From Flavivirga eckloniae (lineage in GTDB: Bacteria; Bacteroidota; Bacteroidia; Flavobacteriales; Flavobacteriaceae), in NCBI RefSeq assembly GCF_002886045.1, contig NZ_CP025791.1, forward strand, positions 3,301,001 through 3,365,000: a stretch of DNA of 64,000 nucleotides. The letters run 5' to 3'. Position 1 is the first letter of the stretch. Each line of letters opens with the position of its first letter. The position numbers and the translations under genes were made by a program. Below are positions 17,437 to 27,119 of the stretch, piece after piece. Below the pieces are notes generated by a model. It worked only from the letters and a program-made list of their open reading frames with translations. It was not told the origin of the DNA and ran no database searches.

Positions 17437-18553
17437 TTGAAGTTTTTACAGGAATTTGCACATTAAAGGAATGTAACACGCCATTATCATCTATAGTATC
17501 TGAAGCACATAGCAAAGCTACTGGTTTTCCATTTTCAAGATACAATTGTGGCCTTTCTAAATGATCTACTTTTTGAGTACTTCCATCTTCCCAGTTAATC
17601 TCTAATTTGGAGACCAAAGCATTTTTAGATAAATTCCAATCAAACCCGTCTTCAGATTCAAATAACACCAATGACTTTCCTGCATCTGTAAAGGCTCCGT
17701 GCATGTCTTTTACAATTGCTCTATATTTTCCACTTTCATACCAGATAAAAGGATCTTCTGCTGGAAAATCATGTCCTTTTGCTGTAAAAACGGGTTTATC
17801 GTATTTTTTGAAAGGGCCTGTTGGACTATCAGAAGTAGCTACACAATGTACGACAGGACCACCCCAAATTCCAGGTTTCTTTTTTCCAACTGCTTTGTAT
17901 ACCATTAGAAAACCACCCTCAGGACGCTTAGTGATTGATGGATTACTAGTCATTAAAGCATCCAGAGCAGTACTATCTGCACTTACGTTAATTAGAGGTT
18001 GATCAAATCGTTTCCATGGCCCATCAGGACTATCAGAAACAGCAACACCTATGCGCTGATTGTTTCTGTGTACGGGATTTAATTTTATCTTTCCTGGTTT
18101 GCTATATATTTTTCCGTCACCCGTATTTCCCATGTAGTAGAGATAATATTTACCATCAAACTTATGAATGGTTGGGTTATGTGTGCAAAGGCCGTCCCAA
18201 TACTTTGCATCGCGAATAGATAGCGCAACATCTTTATGTTCAAATGGTCCAAAAGGACTTTTAGAAACCGCATGAGCAATCTCTGAATGGGAATCCCAAA
18301 CCCAACCTAAATCTTTTTTCCATCTGGAATAATACATATGGTACAGATTATCTTCCCCTTTAATAAGAGAGCCACCCCAAATACTCATAGTATCACTAAC
18401 GAAAATAGATTTGGGAGATACGTTACCTAATTCTATTTTAAAGTTTTCTATTTTTTTATCAGACCTATTAACCGGTTCTTTTTTGTCTTTTTTTTCTGCA
18501 CAAGCTATAAGTAGCATTAGTAACATCACTGAAATTGATAAAGGACACTTCAT
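17429..18553 (-). CDS. Five-bladed beta-propeller glycosidase paralogue B, lipoprotein
   Basis: 374-residue lipoprotein (LLMLLIACAEKK lipobox). It shares the propeller motifs of the flanking paralogues: MSIWGGSLIKGEDNLYHMYY, SEIAHAVSKSPFGPF, CTHNPTIHKFDGKYYLYYMG, NNQRIGVAVSDSPDGPWKRF and AEDPFIWYESGKY. Conserved acids in the blade centres fit an exo-acting GH43/GH117-like glycosidase in the periplasm or on the surface. It begins 1 bp after the GH2 stop and overlaps paralogue A, so the three are translated together. Substrate unknown. Confidence 0.7.
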   Translation of the reverse strand: MKCPLSISVMLLMLLIACAEKKDKKEPVNRSDKKIENFKIELGNVSPKSIFVSDTMSIWGGSLIKGEDNLYHMYYSRWKKDLGWVWDSHSEIAHAVSKSPFGPFEHKDVALSIRDAKYWDGLCTHNPTIHKFDGKYYLYYMGNTGDGKIYSKPGKIKLNPVHRNNQRIGVAVSDSPDGPWKRFDQPLINVSADSTALDALMTSNPSITKRPEGGFLMVYKAVGKKKPGIWGGPVVHCVATSDSPTGPFKKYDKPVFTAKGHDFPAEDPFIWYESGKYRAIVKDMHGAFTDAGKSLVLFESEDGFDWNLSKNALVSKLEINWEDGSTQKVDHLERPQLYLENGKPVALLCASDTIDDNGVLHSFNVQIPVKTSNE

Positions 18554-18554
18554 T

Positions 18555-21500
18555 TTAATTAGTTTTAGTTGCTTTGACTATTTGGGACCAATTACTTTCT
18601 TGTGAATTATTGGTTCTTTTTATTTTGAAATAAATGTCACTTTCCATGTTCAAATCAATTGACATCATACCACGAACATTTGAGGAAAACTCGTCGCTTA
18701 AACTATCTTTGGATGTACCATATTTTACAGTATAATCTTCATCACCAAAATCGCTCGAATAACCAATTACCAATTTATTATCGGTAATGAACGAATCCCA
18801 AATGATTGGAGGTAGCATGTTATTGCTGGTTGTTATTGTTATTTCTTCAGAAGGATTGCTTACTCCTTTATCATTCAACGCATGAAGTTTGAAACTATAG
18901 GTTCTTCCGGTGGTTAAACCTTTTATATCTATATAACTTGCTATAGTTTTATACGATTTCACAATGTTGCCTTCATCATTTTGATAGGTTGCAAAATATT
19001 CATAAGCATTAGGTACTTTATGAAATAGAATCCTAATCACATTTTTCCCTAGAATTATTTCAGAAATTTTGGGAGTTAAGGCGTTTTGAAATGAGATAGT
19101 CTTATCAAATCTGGAGTGTCCTGTAGAACTTACCAAATCTATAGTCATATCTAAAATGTTCTCTGGTAAATTGTTCCAAGAGATGGTATCTCTCCACAAA
19201 CCGTCTTCTGGTTTTAAAATTGGTAAATCCTTGCGGTTTTTTGAAACTACTTCCCCTTTAGAGTTTTTAAATTCATACTCTAATGTGTAGTCTTTCATCG
19301 TATAGCTTGGATAGTCGCTTCTTGATTTAATGATGATACTAATATCGGCTGTATTCTCTTCGAAATTTATATTTTCAATTTTAATATCCTCAACAGGTGC
19401 ATGTTCTTTTTTGATACGATCAAACAATCTTCGTTTTTGTCGCCATACGTTAATCAAACCCCAAACCCTATTTTCTTCTGCCGTAGTCGCTGCATAACCA
19501 CTTCTATAATCATTAAATGTCCACATAGATGTTCCTACTACAAATTCATTTTTGTTTCTAAAATTGCTCATCCATTCAGAGATAATTTCTTTATCACTGT
19601 CTAAACCAGTTGAAGGAAAAGGGCCAAAACCAAATTCTGAAATAAAAATGGGTTTATTTGGCCATTTGGTTCTTAAGGTATTTAATACGTCTTGTGGCTC
19701 CCCTTGCCAGGGATACAAATTGTGCATTATGATATCTGAATATGTGTTAGGATCTGTTTCTTGGGTATATTCATCTTTTTGCCCCGAATTACTAACACAA
19801 GTAACCAACCTATAGGGATCCAGTTCGTCTTTTACATATGTCATGGCTTCTTTACCGTAAGCCATATGATTATTTAATTCATTACCCACACTCCAACCTA
19901 TAATACTTGGGTGATTAATATCACGTTTTATCATGCCTTTAAGCCAGTACTTGGATAAAAAATAGTTTTTATTCGATAAGGCTAATTCTGAATTATTTGA
20001 AACTTTCATGTAAGGCCCATCGAGTACTAAAATTTCGTTGCTCTCATCATTTAAGCTCATTGAACTTTCACTTTTAAGTTGTGATAGTGGTTGATAGGCT
20101 GCTCTAAATTCATCATTATCTAAATCTCTTACATTAACTTCTTCAAAAAGTAAAATCCCTTTTTTGTCACATAGTTCTATTAGCTTTTCACTCTGTGTCC
20201 CGTGCATTATTCTCATAAAATTAGCTCCAGCTTCTTTCATAAGATCTACATCTTTTTCTAAAACCGCTTCTGGTTCTGAAGACCCCCAATACCTGCTTTC
20301 GCTAACTCTGTTAAACCCTCCTATACGCACGGGCTCTCCATTAAGTAGCATTTTAGAACTTGTTAATTCAATTTTTCTGATGCCGAAATTATCTGTTCTG
20401 GTATTCAATATAGTTTCACCATCAGAAATTGTAGTTTCTACCTTGTATAGTTTTGGATTATCGAAATGCCACAACTCAACATCATCGGAAGACAAGGTCG
20501 TTTCTAAATATATATCTTGGATTTTACGTGGCTCAATAACAATCTCATCTTCAAGTTTAGATATTTCTTTTGCATCAACTATTCTGGAATTAACTTTTAT
20601 AGTTCTTTTTTCAGAACTATTATTTTCAATACTTACCCTTAGTTTAATATCTGCGCTTCCTTTAGCCAAATCTGGTTCAGCATGTATGTATTGATAATCA
20701 ATCCTAACATCTTTATTTTTAGTTAGGGTAACATCCCTAATAATACCTCCCCAATTCCAAGTGGCACTAACAATAGCGCTATTATCTGCTTGAACAGCAA
20801 TAACGTTTTCTCCATTAAAATTTAATACATCTGTAACATCAAATTCAAAAGGTGTAAAACCGCCCCTGTTCATCCCAATATATTTACCATTGAGATATAC
20901 TTTTGAAAGGTGATACACCCCGCCAAACTTTAAATAGTATCTGTTGTCTAGAGCTTTAGTCCAATCCTTTGGAATATCGATTGTTTTTCTGTACCATCCT
21001 ATTCCTGTGTAATTAGAAAAATCATTAAGCATGCCCCAATGCCCAGGTACTTTTAAATTGTACCATTTAGAATCATCAAAATCTTTCTTAAAAACCTGTT
21101 TTGGCTCTTCTTTGGCTTTTAAATATTTTTCTTTGGAAATCTCTCTAAATATTACTGCATCGGCTGCCACAGCACCACTGGTAATAGCGGTTACCTCTAA
21201 ATAATTGGTATCTTCACTATTAAATTTAAAAATACCTAAGCTTATCCATTCGTTGCAAAACACTCTATGGTTTAAATATTTGGTAGTAATGCCCTGAGCG
21301 TGCTTAATATTGTATTGTGGCGTCATATGAGACGCAAAAGGAAATCTTGTAAATGCCTCATAATATCCTGATTTTTTAAAATTAGGATAATACCTTACAT
21401 ATGAGCTATCTGCTTTATTGCCACCGTCAAGATCTGTATTTGTAAACGTATGTTCCAAATAATCTTTACCATAGAGTGACGTATTTCTTTCAGCCATTTT

Positions 21501-21725
21501 TCGTAATCTCCAATTGCCATAAACCTCAACCGAGCTAGCATCATTATCAATAACTAAATCATTTTCTATTTCTTTTATGTTCAGGTAGTTGGAACCTTCA
21601 CCGTAAATGGCAAAAAATTTCCAGATCCCATTAAGCGAAAGAACGTTATCATTTGAAAGTTCTTCTTTAGTATTACTACACCCAATCAGGAATATTGCCA
21701 TTAAAAACAAAAACATATTTTTCAT
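18555..21725 (-). CDS. GH2 glycosidase with golvesin-like insertion and Fn3 domain, lipoprotein
   Basis: 1056-residue lipoprotein (FLMAIFLIGCSN). The GH2 sugar-binding jelly roll starts at LSLNGIWKF, is interrupted at residues about 95-200 by a golvesin/xanthan-lyase-like binding domain (YYEAFTRFP, HAQGITTKYLNH, AVAADAVIF), and resumes at FDDSKWYNLKVPGHWG. The immunoglobulin-like and TIM-barrel domains follow. E616 in WSVGNEL is the acid/base and E697 in FISEFGFG the nucleophile, as in beta-galactosidases and beta-glucuronidases. A fibronectin III-like domain (about 870-960) and a further beta domain close the protein. It likely trims beta-linked sugars from oligosaccharides made by the GH16 enzymes. 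It starts 4 bp past the third propeller gene. Confidence 0.87.
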   Translation of the reverse strand: MKNMFLFLMAIFLIGCSNTKEELSNDNVLSLNGIWKFFAIYGEGSNYLNIKEIENDLVIDNDASSVEVYGNWRLRKMAERNTSLYGKDYLEHTFTNTDLDGGNKADSSYVRYYPNFKKSGYYEAFTRFPFASHMTPQYNIKHAQGITTKYLNHRVFCNEWISLGIFKFNSEDTNYLEVTAITSGAVAADAVIFREISKEKYLKAKEEPKQVFKKDFDDSKWYNLKVPGHWGMLNDFSNYTGIGWYRKTIDIPKDWTKALDNRYYLKFGGVYHLSKVYLNGKYIGMNRGGFTPFEFDVTDVLNFNGENVIAVQADNSAIVSATWNWGGIIRDVTLTKNKDVRIDYQYIHAEPDLAKGSADIKLRVSIENNSSEKRTIKVNSRIVDAKEISKLEDEIVIEPRKIQDIYLETTLSSDDVELWHFDNPKLYKVETTISDGETILNTRTDNFGIRKIELTSSKMLLNGEPVRIGGFNRVSESRYWGSSEPEAVLEKDVDLMKEAGANFMRIMHGTQSEKLIELCDKKGILLFEEVNVRDLDNDEFRAAYQPLSQLKSESSMSLNDESNEILVLDGPYMKVSNNSELALSNKNYFLSKYWLKGMIKRDINHPSIIGWSVGNELNNHMAYGKEAMTYVKDELDPYRLVTCVSNSGQKDEYTQETDPNTYSDIIMHNLYPWQGEPQDVLNTLRTKWPNKPIFISEFGFGPFPSTGLDSDKEIISEWMSNFRNKNEFVVGTSMWTFNDYRSGYAATTAEENRVWGLINVWRQKRRLFDRIKKEHAPVEDIKIENINFEENTADISIIIKSRSDYPSYTMKDYTLEYEFKNSKGEVVSKNRKDLPILKPEDGLWRDTISWNNLPENILDMTIDLVSSTGHSRFDKTISFQNALTPKISEIILGKNVIRILFHKVPNAYEYFATYQNDEGNIVKSYKTIASYIDIKGLTTGRTYSFKLHALNDKGVSNPSEEITITTSNNMLPPIIWDSFITDNKLVIGYSSDFGDEDYTVKYGTSKDSLSDEFSSNVRGMMSIDLNMESDIYFKIKRTNNSQESNWSQIVKATKTN

Positions 21726-21729
21726 ATAG

Positions 21730-22884
21730 TTAGTCTTTAAGTTTTAGTGATACTCTTAAATTACAGGCATGCCCTCTATGAATCCCATTAACAGTTATTC
21801 CCAAAGCTCCGAATAAAAACGATGGCTCTCCTTCTTCTATCAATAATTGAGGACGTTCCAATTTATAATCCGTTTTAGAACCGTCTTTTAAGAGTATTCT
21901 ACTTGGTAAAACCAATGGATGCTTAGCCTGATGCCAATCGTATCCATTTTCTGAATTCATTAATGCAAAAGCACCTGTATCTCCTGTAAAACGCCCCTGA
22001 ATATCACACACAATGGCGTAATATTTCCCGTCCTGACTCCATACATATGGGTCTTCAGCAATCATATGCTCCTTTTCTGCCTCTTTTAACTCAAAAATTG
22101 TTGTTTTATGCTTTTTAAAAGGGCCTAAGGGATTTTCAGCAAAGGATACCATATAACGAACACGGTCTCCTTTTGAGACCTGATAACTCTCATCTTTATC
22201 TAAATCTATGGGTTGCCAATCTTTTTGTTTTCCTACAACTTTGTATACTGCAAATATGCCTCCATTTGGAGCTATATTAACTGCAGGATTCGATGTCATT
22301 AATGCATCTGGAGCATTAGGGTTTTCATCAACATCGATTACAGGATAGTCTAATCGATTCCAAGGACCTTCAGGTTTTTTAGACCAAGCTACTCCAATAC
22401 GCTGATTATTTCGGTATAACCACCAATCCTTATGCTTCATAGAAGTAGGCTGTTTTGCCTTAACAGGAGATGTTGTACCCATATAATACAGATAGTATTT
22501 TCCATCCTTTTTAAATATAGTCGGGTTATGAGTTGTTGTACCATCCCAAAAATCTTTTCCTCTTGCAGGTAGTGCAACGTTTACATCTTTATAAGGCCCT
22601 TCCGCTTTTTCTGCTACTGCGTAAGCAATCTCAGAATCAGTTACCCAACCCATATGCCCCAATTCATATTTCCATCTGGAATAATACATATGATATTTGC
22701 CATCATAACCTTTAATTACCGAAGCTCCCCAAATATGATAATCCGCACTAATCTTTTTATAATTTTCCGGAACAGGTTGAACCATAGCACCTAGGTTCAA
22801 ACCATTATCTTCTTGACATGACACAGATGCCATTGTAGAGAATAGGGCAACCACTAAAAGTTGTATTTTATGTTTTACCTGCAT
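21730..22884 (-). CDS. Five-bladed beta-propeller glycosidase paralogue C
   Basis: 384-residue exported protein (hydrophobic N-terminus ending VSCQEDNG, a possible lipobox). Blade motifs align with paralogues A and B: YHIWGASVIKGYDGKYHMYY, DSEIAYAVAEKAEGPY, TTHNPTIFKKDGKYYLYYMG, NNQRIGVAWSKKPEGPW and IAEDPYVWSQDGKYYAIVCD. The EDP acid motif is kept, as in B. Its start overlaps the end of the FAD oxidoreductase gene by 10 bp. An exo-glycosidase role is inferred from the GH43/GH117-like fold and its position between GH2 and transport genes. Confidence 0.7.
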   Translation of the reverse strand: MQVKHKIQLLVVALFSTMASVSCQEDNGLNLGAMVQPVPENYKKISADYHIWGASVIKGYDGKYHMYYSRWKYELGHMGWVTDSEIAYAVAEKAEGPYKDVNVALPARGKDFWDGTTTHNPTIFKKDGKYYLYYMGTTSPVKAKQPTSMKHKDWWLYRNNQRIGVAWSKKPEGPWNRLDYPVIDVDENPNAPDALMTSNPAVNIAPNGGIFAVYKVVGKQKDWQPIDLDKDESYQVSKGDRVRYMVSFAENPLGPFKKHKTTIFELKEAEKEHMIAEDPYVWSQDGKYYAIVCDIQGRFTGDTGAFALMNSENGYDWHQAKHPLVLPSRILLKDGSKTDYKLERPQLLIEEGEPSFLFGALGITVNGIHRGHACNLRVSLKLKD

Positions 22885-25154
22885 AATATTTCAAAAATAG
22901 CAGCGGGAACATCTTTTGACGGATGTTCTAATTCAACGGTAAACCCTTTTAAATTTAGAGGTTCCTCTGGTTTAAAGTCGTTTATGGTTTGATAGTTACC
23001 TTCAACTTTATAGAGTACATTACCCTCCAGGTCTTTTATCACATAATTACGTACGCAGAAAGGCACGACTTCTTCTGGGTGGCCCATCAGAGTTGATTCC
23101 ATTGGATGGTCATAATCCGGGTCTAAGAACAATTTGATTTCCGAGACAGTTTTAGCCTCATCCCATTCAACCTTAAAGGTTGGGGTCTCATCATTTAAAT
23201 CGGCTACCCAAGCATTTACTTCTCCCCAGGGACGTACATAACCATTGCCAATATTCTTACTACTGAAAGATCGAATTGAGGGATAAACTTTCATCGCTAT
23301 ATTTTGACCTTCCGGTCTTCTATGTGGTGTCCAGAATTCGAACTCATCCACCCCAATATTTGGCGGAGGCACTTGTTTTCCATTATTCGATACCGCTTTA
23401 TTAACGCCATTAAACACAGATAACACTCCTGTGTAACGTTTATTACTAGTTTTTAAACTAACCTTATCATTTGATAAAAATGTTACAAAAGCATATTGAT
23501 CCTGTGATACAGTGTTAGAAAACTCAATGGTAATATATTGCTCTCCTTGTTCTAAATGTATGGTTTGTTTTTCTAAAATCACTTCTGGAGAATAATTCTT
23601 AGGCTTTTCTGAAGTCCTTAACTGGGCTTCTAATTGAGTAGGCTCATCTGCTTGCACGAGTAATTTGAAATTATAATTCTGGCCAGCCTTAAATGGTAGT
23701 AATTGCGCAGTTGAAATATTTAGTTTGAACCAACTACCATCGAATGGAATCTCGGAAATTTCCAATTCTGAAGATACTTCAATTTTTGCACTATCAATTA
23801 AATTTGTTTTGCTTTTGACAGGAATATTAGGAATACTTTGGCCAATTATATTCAATTCATTTTGAAGATTTTCAATCTCACCATTTTTAAGAATATCGGC
23901 AGGTTTTAAACTTTTTTGAGTACACAAAGCTGCTGCCATACCTACCGCCTGGGCACATAAACCGGTTGTGGCCATAACCCGCGTAGAGCCAAAAGCCACA
24001 TGGGTAGCACTAATGATGCGTCCTGCTAAAAACAAGTTATCAATATCTTTACTTACGAACGAACGATAAGGGATTTGATATACTCCTTTAGAATGCCATT
24101 GCGTACATGCCGATAAGTCACTATAAATTCCATCAGCCGGATGTAAATCTATAGCCCAACCTCCGTGAGCAATAGCATCATCAAACTCTTGTTGTTCAAT
24201 CACATCTTGTTGTTTCATCATGTAAAGCCCTTCAAATCGGCGACTCTCACGCTTTCCGGGAATAGTGCCAACCCACTCTAAAGTCATATTGTCTACATCA
24301 TTAAACTCTCCTGAATTTTTGATGTAATCCCAAACACCATAAATGACCTTCCATAGTTCATATTTAATTTCTTCCGTATCATAAATCGTATCATGGCGTC
24401 CTCCATATTCAAACCACCAAAATCTACAACCGTTATCGTCTTTTCCAATCGCCTTATAACGCGGTATTTGTTTAATGTCTTTTAAAGCAAACTCTGGCGC
24501 TTTAAACTTTACGGGGTTAGAGGTATTCTTGCTATAAAAATATATGGAGTGCCCCAAGAGCTCTCCATAAGACTTATCCGGAGCAAACAGTTCTCCAAAC
24601 TCTTCTTTGGATTCAGCTCCCATTCTAAAGGATGCACCTGCACTAAATGCTACAATACCATCCCCTGAGGCATCACAGAACAAAGGTGCTTTTACCACAT
24701 ATTCGGTTGAATTTTGGGGATTAAACGCCTTTATGGATTCAATTTGAGTATCGCTGGATTTAGTAACATCATGAACAACGGTATTTAAAAGTAAGGTGAT
24801 GTTTTCTTCACTTAACACTTTTTCAAGTAGAATTGTATCAAAAATAATCGCATTTCCTTCTCTATTTCGGTACAAATTCTCCACCAAAATCTCATCTATC
24901 ACGCCACCTTCTCTAGCCCAGCGATTGTTATTTCCCATATGAGATGTTGCACCAAGTATCCAAAGCCGAACCTCAGAAGAGGCATTACCTCCCAAAACAG
25001 GACGGTCTTGAATTAATACTACTTTTGTACCTTTTCTTGCTGCTGTAATAGCTGCGCAAACTCCCGCTGTTCCTCCTCCGGTGATACTTAAATCACAAAC
25101 CAATTTTATCGTTTTATTATCTCTTTTCTCTTTATGGAATGTTCCTATTAACAT
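22875..25154 (-). CDS. FAD-dependent oxidoreductase with C-terminal beta domain
   Basis: 759-residue FAD enzyme of the FAD_oxidored type. The dinucleotide-binding start is CDLSITGGGTAGVCAAITAA, followed by PVLGGNASSEVRLWILGA and a second FAD contact at DNLFLAGRIISATHVAFGSTR. The last about 280 residues form beta-rich domains, including a sugar-binding-like jelly roll near the C-terminus (EIKLFLDPDYDHP). No export signal is visible, so it is probably cytoplasmic and acts on an imported saccharide or derivative. It follows the SSS symporter by 22 bp. The reaction is unknown; oxidation of a sugar to a lactone or keto-sugar would link to the aldonate genes at the left of the window (inference). 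Confidence 0.75.
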   Translation of the reverse strand: MLIGTFHKEKRDNKTIKLVCDLSITGGGTAGVCAAITAARKGTKVVLIQDRPVLGGNASSEVRLWILGATSHMGNNNRWAREGGVIDEILVENLYRNREGNAIIFDTILLEKVLSEENITLLLNTVVHDVTKSSDTQIESIKAFNPQNSTEYVVKAPLFCDASGDGIVAFSAGASFRMGAESKEEFGELFAPDKSYGELLGHSIYFYSKNTSNPVKFKAPEFALKDIKQIPRYKAIGKDDNGCRFWWFEYGGRHDTIYDTEEIKYELWKVIYGVWDYIKNSGEFNDVDNMTLEWVGTIPGKRESRRFEGLYMMKQQDVIEQQEFDDAIAHGGWAIDLHPADGIYSDLSACTQWHSKGVYQIPYRSFVSKDIDNLFLAGRIISATHVAFGSTRVMATTGLCAQAVGMAAALCTQKSLKPADILKNGEIENLQNELNIIGQSIPNIPVKSKTNLIDSAKIEVSSELEISEIPFDGSWFKLNISTAQLLPFKAGQNYNFKLLVQADEPTQLEAQLRTSEKPKNYSPEVILEKQTIHLEQGEQYITIEFSNTVSQDQYAFVTFLSNDKVSLKTSNKRYTGVLSVFNGVNKAVSNNGKQVPPPNIGVDEFEFWTPHRRPEGQNIAMKVYPSIRSFSSKNIGNGYVRPWGEVNAWVADLNDETPTFKVEWDEAKTVSEIKLFLDPDYDHPMESTLMGHPEEVVPFCVRNYVIKDLEGNVLYKVEGNYQTINDFKPEEPLNLKGFTVELEHPSKDVPAAIFEILCR

Positions 25155-25176
25155 TGAAACGTAATTTTATTTTTAA

Positions 25177-26832
25177 TTATTTAGATTTTTTTATAATGAA
25201 TAGACCTAGAAACAGAATGGCTGCTCCCATACCACCAACTAACCATTTAGCAGATTCTGCTATAAATGATAACAGGATTATTAGTACTCCTGTTGCTGCT
25301 ACGCCAATTCCAATGACTCTTGTGCCTCTTTTGTTACCGCTATTGTCTTCGCCTGATTCTTCTTCTGTAGCATTAGCAATCTTTGACAGCCTTATTTTTT
25401 CATAATTATCAAAGGCAGATGTATCATTTTTTGATTTAACAAGTATGATTTCTATTAAAGTCATTAACAAAATTGGTCCCCCCATACCTACAGTCATTTC
25501 CATGGCACGACTCAATTTTACATCTATTATATCTGGTGCAAAAAACCTAAAGAAAAAATTGATCACAAGAGACACAATAGTTACGAACAAAATGGTTTTA
25601 CCTGTTTGATGTTTTGAAAATAACGACCAGAGTGGAGGCAAAAACATTGCGCCACCTGTTAACGCTCCTAAACTTAAAACTACCTCAACAATGCCTCCCA
25701 TATAAGGAACTAACAAGGCAACTATTATGGTTAAAACTCCAAGAACTACGGTTGCTATTTTTGCAACTCTCATTAGCCTTGTAGTACTTGTTTTAGGAAA
25801 TATGTTTTTATATAAATCGTTTGTTAATACGCCCGCAGATATATTTAACGTTGTGTTTACAGAACTAGACGTTGCGAAAACCATCCCTCCTAACATGAGC
25901 CCCAACATACCCACTGGTAATACTTCTTTACACATGAGTAAATAGGCTCCTTCGTCTGCTAAATCTTGTAGATCTGGATTTAATACTCTGTAAATCATGG
26001 GAGGCAACATCCATATTATTGGGCTTATAGTATAAAGTGCCCCAAATAGCCAACCTACTTTTTTTGCATCCTTGGGAGTAGCCACACTCGTGTAACGTTG
26101 TACATAGGCCCAGTTTCCTGCTATAAAGAATAAATTATAGAGTCCAAAGGCTACCATAAATAAATCGGTATATTCTGAATTGGTGAAATCGAAGAAATGC
26201 TCAGGGGCATTCGCAATAAAATTGCCGACACCACCAATCTTATCGAAGGATAGTGGCAGTACAATTAATACCGCTGCGGTTAACACTATAAATTGTAAAA
26301 CATCTGTTACGATAACAGCCCATAACCCACCTACCGCTGTATAGATTAGTATAAGAACTCCCAATACAATAACACTGGTTGAAATAGGAATCCCTGTAGA
26401 TACTTCAACAATTTTAGCCACAGGATATAAAAAAGCTCCTGTAGTAAACAATGAAATAATCAAAAAGAGATAGGTGTAGGTTTTTTGTGTAGATTTTCCA
26501 AAACGATCCATAATATATTCTGCGGCTGTTAATGCTTTCGTTTTTTGCCATTTTGGAGCCAGAAAGAAACCTATTATTATTCCAGCAATACACATAGTCC
26601 ATTGTACTGATACAGCTACCCAACCACTTGAGTATGCTATAGACCCCCAAACAACAAATGTGCCTGCTGAGAAAAAACTCATAAAAAGGGATAAACCACT
26701 CATCCACCAAGGAAGAGCACCTCCAGCAGCAAAAAACGATTTCATGTTTTTACCTGCTTTTGAAAAACTCATTCCACATATAAAGACTAAAGCTGTAAAG
26801 ACTAAAATTATTATAATATCGATATTTCCCAT
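25177..26832 (-). CDS. Sodium:solute symporter (SSS family)
   Basis: 551-residue inner-membrane Na+-coupled transporter with about 13-14 hydrophobic segments. Family features include FFAAGGALPWWMSGLSLFMS near the N-terminus, LTAAEYIMDRFG, YTAVGGLWAVIVTDVLQF and ATSSSVNTTLNISAGVLTND, which contributes to the Na+ site. An acidic cytoplasmic linker (NATEESGEDNSG) precedes the last two helices. It is the first gene of the nine-gene minus operon, directly downstream of two LacI-type palindromes, and is likely the importer for sugars released by the operon's glycosidases. Confidence 0.88.
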   Translation of the reverse strand: MGNIDIIIILVFTALVFICGMSFSKAGKNMKSFFAAGGALPWWMSGLSLFMSFFSAGTFVVWGSIAYSSGWVAVSVQWTMCIAGIIIGFFLAPKWQKTKALTAAEYIMDRFGKSTQKTYTYLFLIISLFTTGAFLYPVAKIVEVSTGIPISTSVIVLGVLILIYTAVGGLWAVIVTDVLQFIVLTAAVLIVLPLSFDKIGGVGNFIANAPEHFFDFTNSEYTDLFMVAFGLYNLFFIAGNWAYVQRYTSVATPKDAKKVGWLFGALYTISPIIWMLPPMIYRVLNPDLQDLADEGAYLLMCKEVLPVGMLGLMLGGMVFATSSSVNTTLNISAGVLTNDLYKNIFPKTSTTRLMRVAKIATVVLGVLTIIVALLVPYMGGIVEVVLSLGALTGGAMFLPPLWSLFSKHQTGKTILFVTIVSLVINFFFRFFAPDIIDVKLSRAMEMTVGMGGPILLMTLIEIILVKSKNDTSAFDNYEKIRLSKIANATEEESGEDNSGNKRGTRVIGIGVAATGVLIILLSFIAESAKWLVGGMGAAILFLGLFIIKKSK

Positions 26833-26904
26833 TACATTACATAAATTTAAATTAAAGATAACTCATGCAATGCAATAGAAATAATGAGTTATATTTTTTA
26901 TCTC

Positions 26905-26949
26905 CGAAAACGTTTTCGAAAACATTGAATTTTACCGGAACCGCTTTCG
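26905..26949. promoter_or_regulatory. LacI-type operator pair upstream of the SSS operon
   Basis: CGAAAACGTTTTCG (26905-26918) is a perfect 14-bp palindrome with the central CG pair of LacI-family operators. A degenerate copy, CGGAACCGCTTTCG (26936-26949, three differences), has its centre 31 bp away, about three helical turns. Both lie 70-120 bp upstream of the SSS start. Related sites sit in front of susC, and a LacI-family gene is encoded nearby. Confidence 0.75.
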
Positions 26950-27073
26950 TGAAATTGCTAAACTTTCTTTATTACAAATTGTATTACTTCAAGAAATTCT
27001 ATCTTTTCTTTGCACTCAGATAATCATACTTAATTTTTTGTTAGCAATATTTAGCAAAGTAATTATATTTTAC

Positions 27074-27096
27074 AGTCAAAAAAGAGGCCATCTCTT
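27074..27096 (-). terminator. Possible terminator of the SusCD/ASPIC operon
   Basis: On the minus strand a short hairpin (AAGAG, five-base loop, CTCTT) is followed directly by a run of T. It lies 24 bp past the stop of the ASPIC lipoprotein. The stem is only 5 bp, so termination may be partial. Confidence 0.45.
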
Positions 27097-27119
27097 CTGC
27101 CAATACTTATTAACTCATC

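Noticed and set aside
20164-20694. Plus-strand open frame of 176 codons
   Set aside because: Lies wholly antisense to the GH2 gene, with Ser/Leu-rich shadow composition and no family motif.
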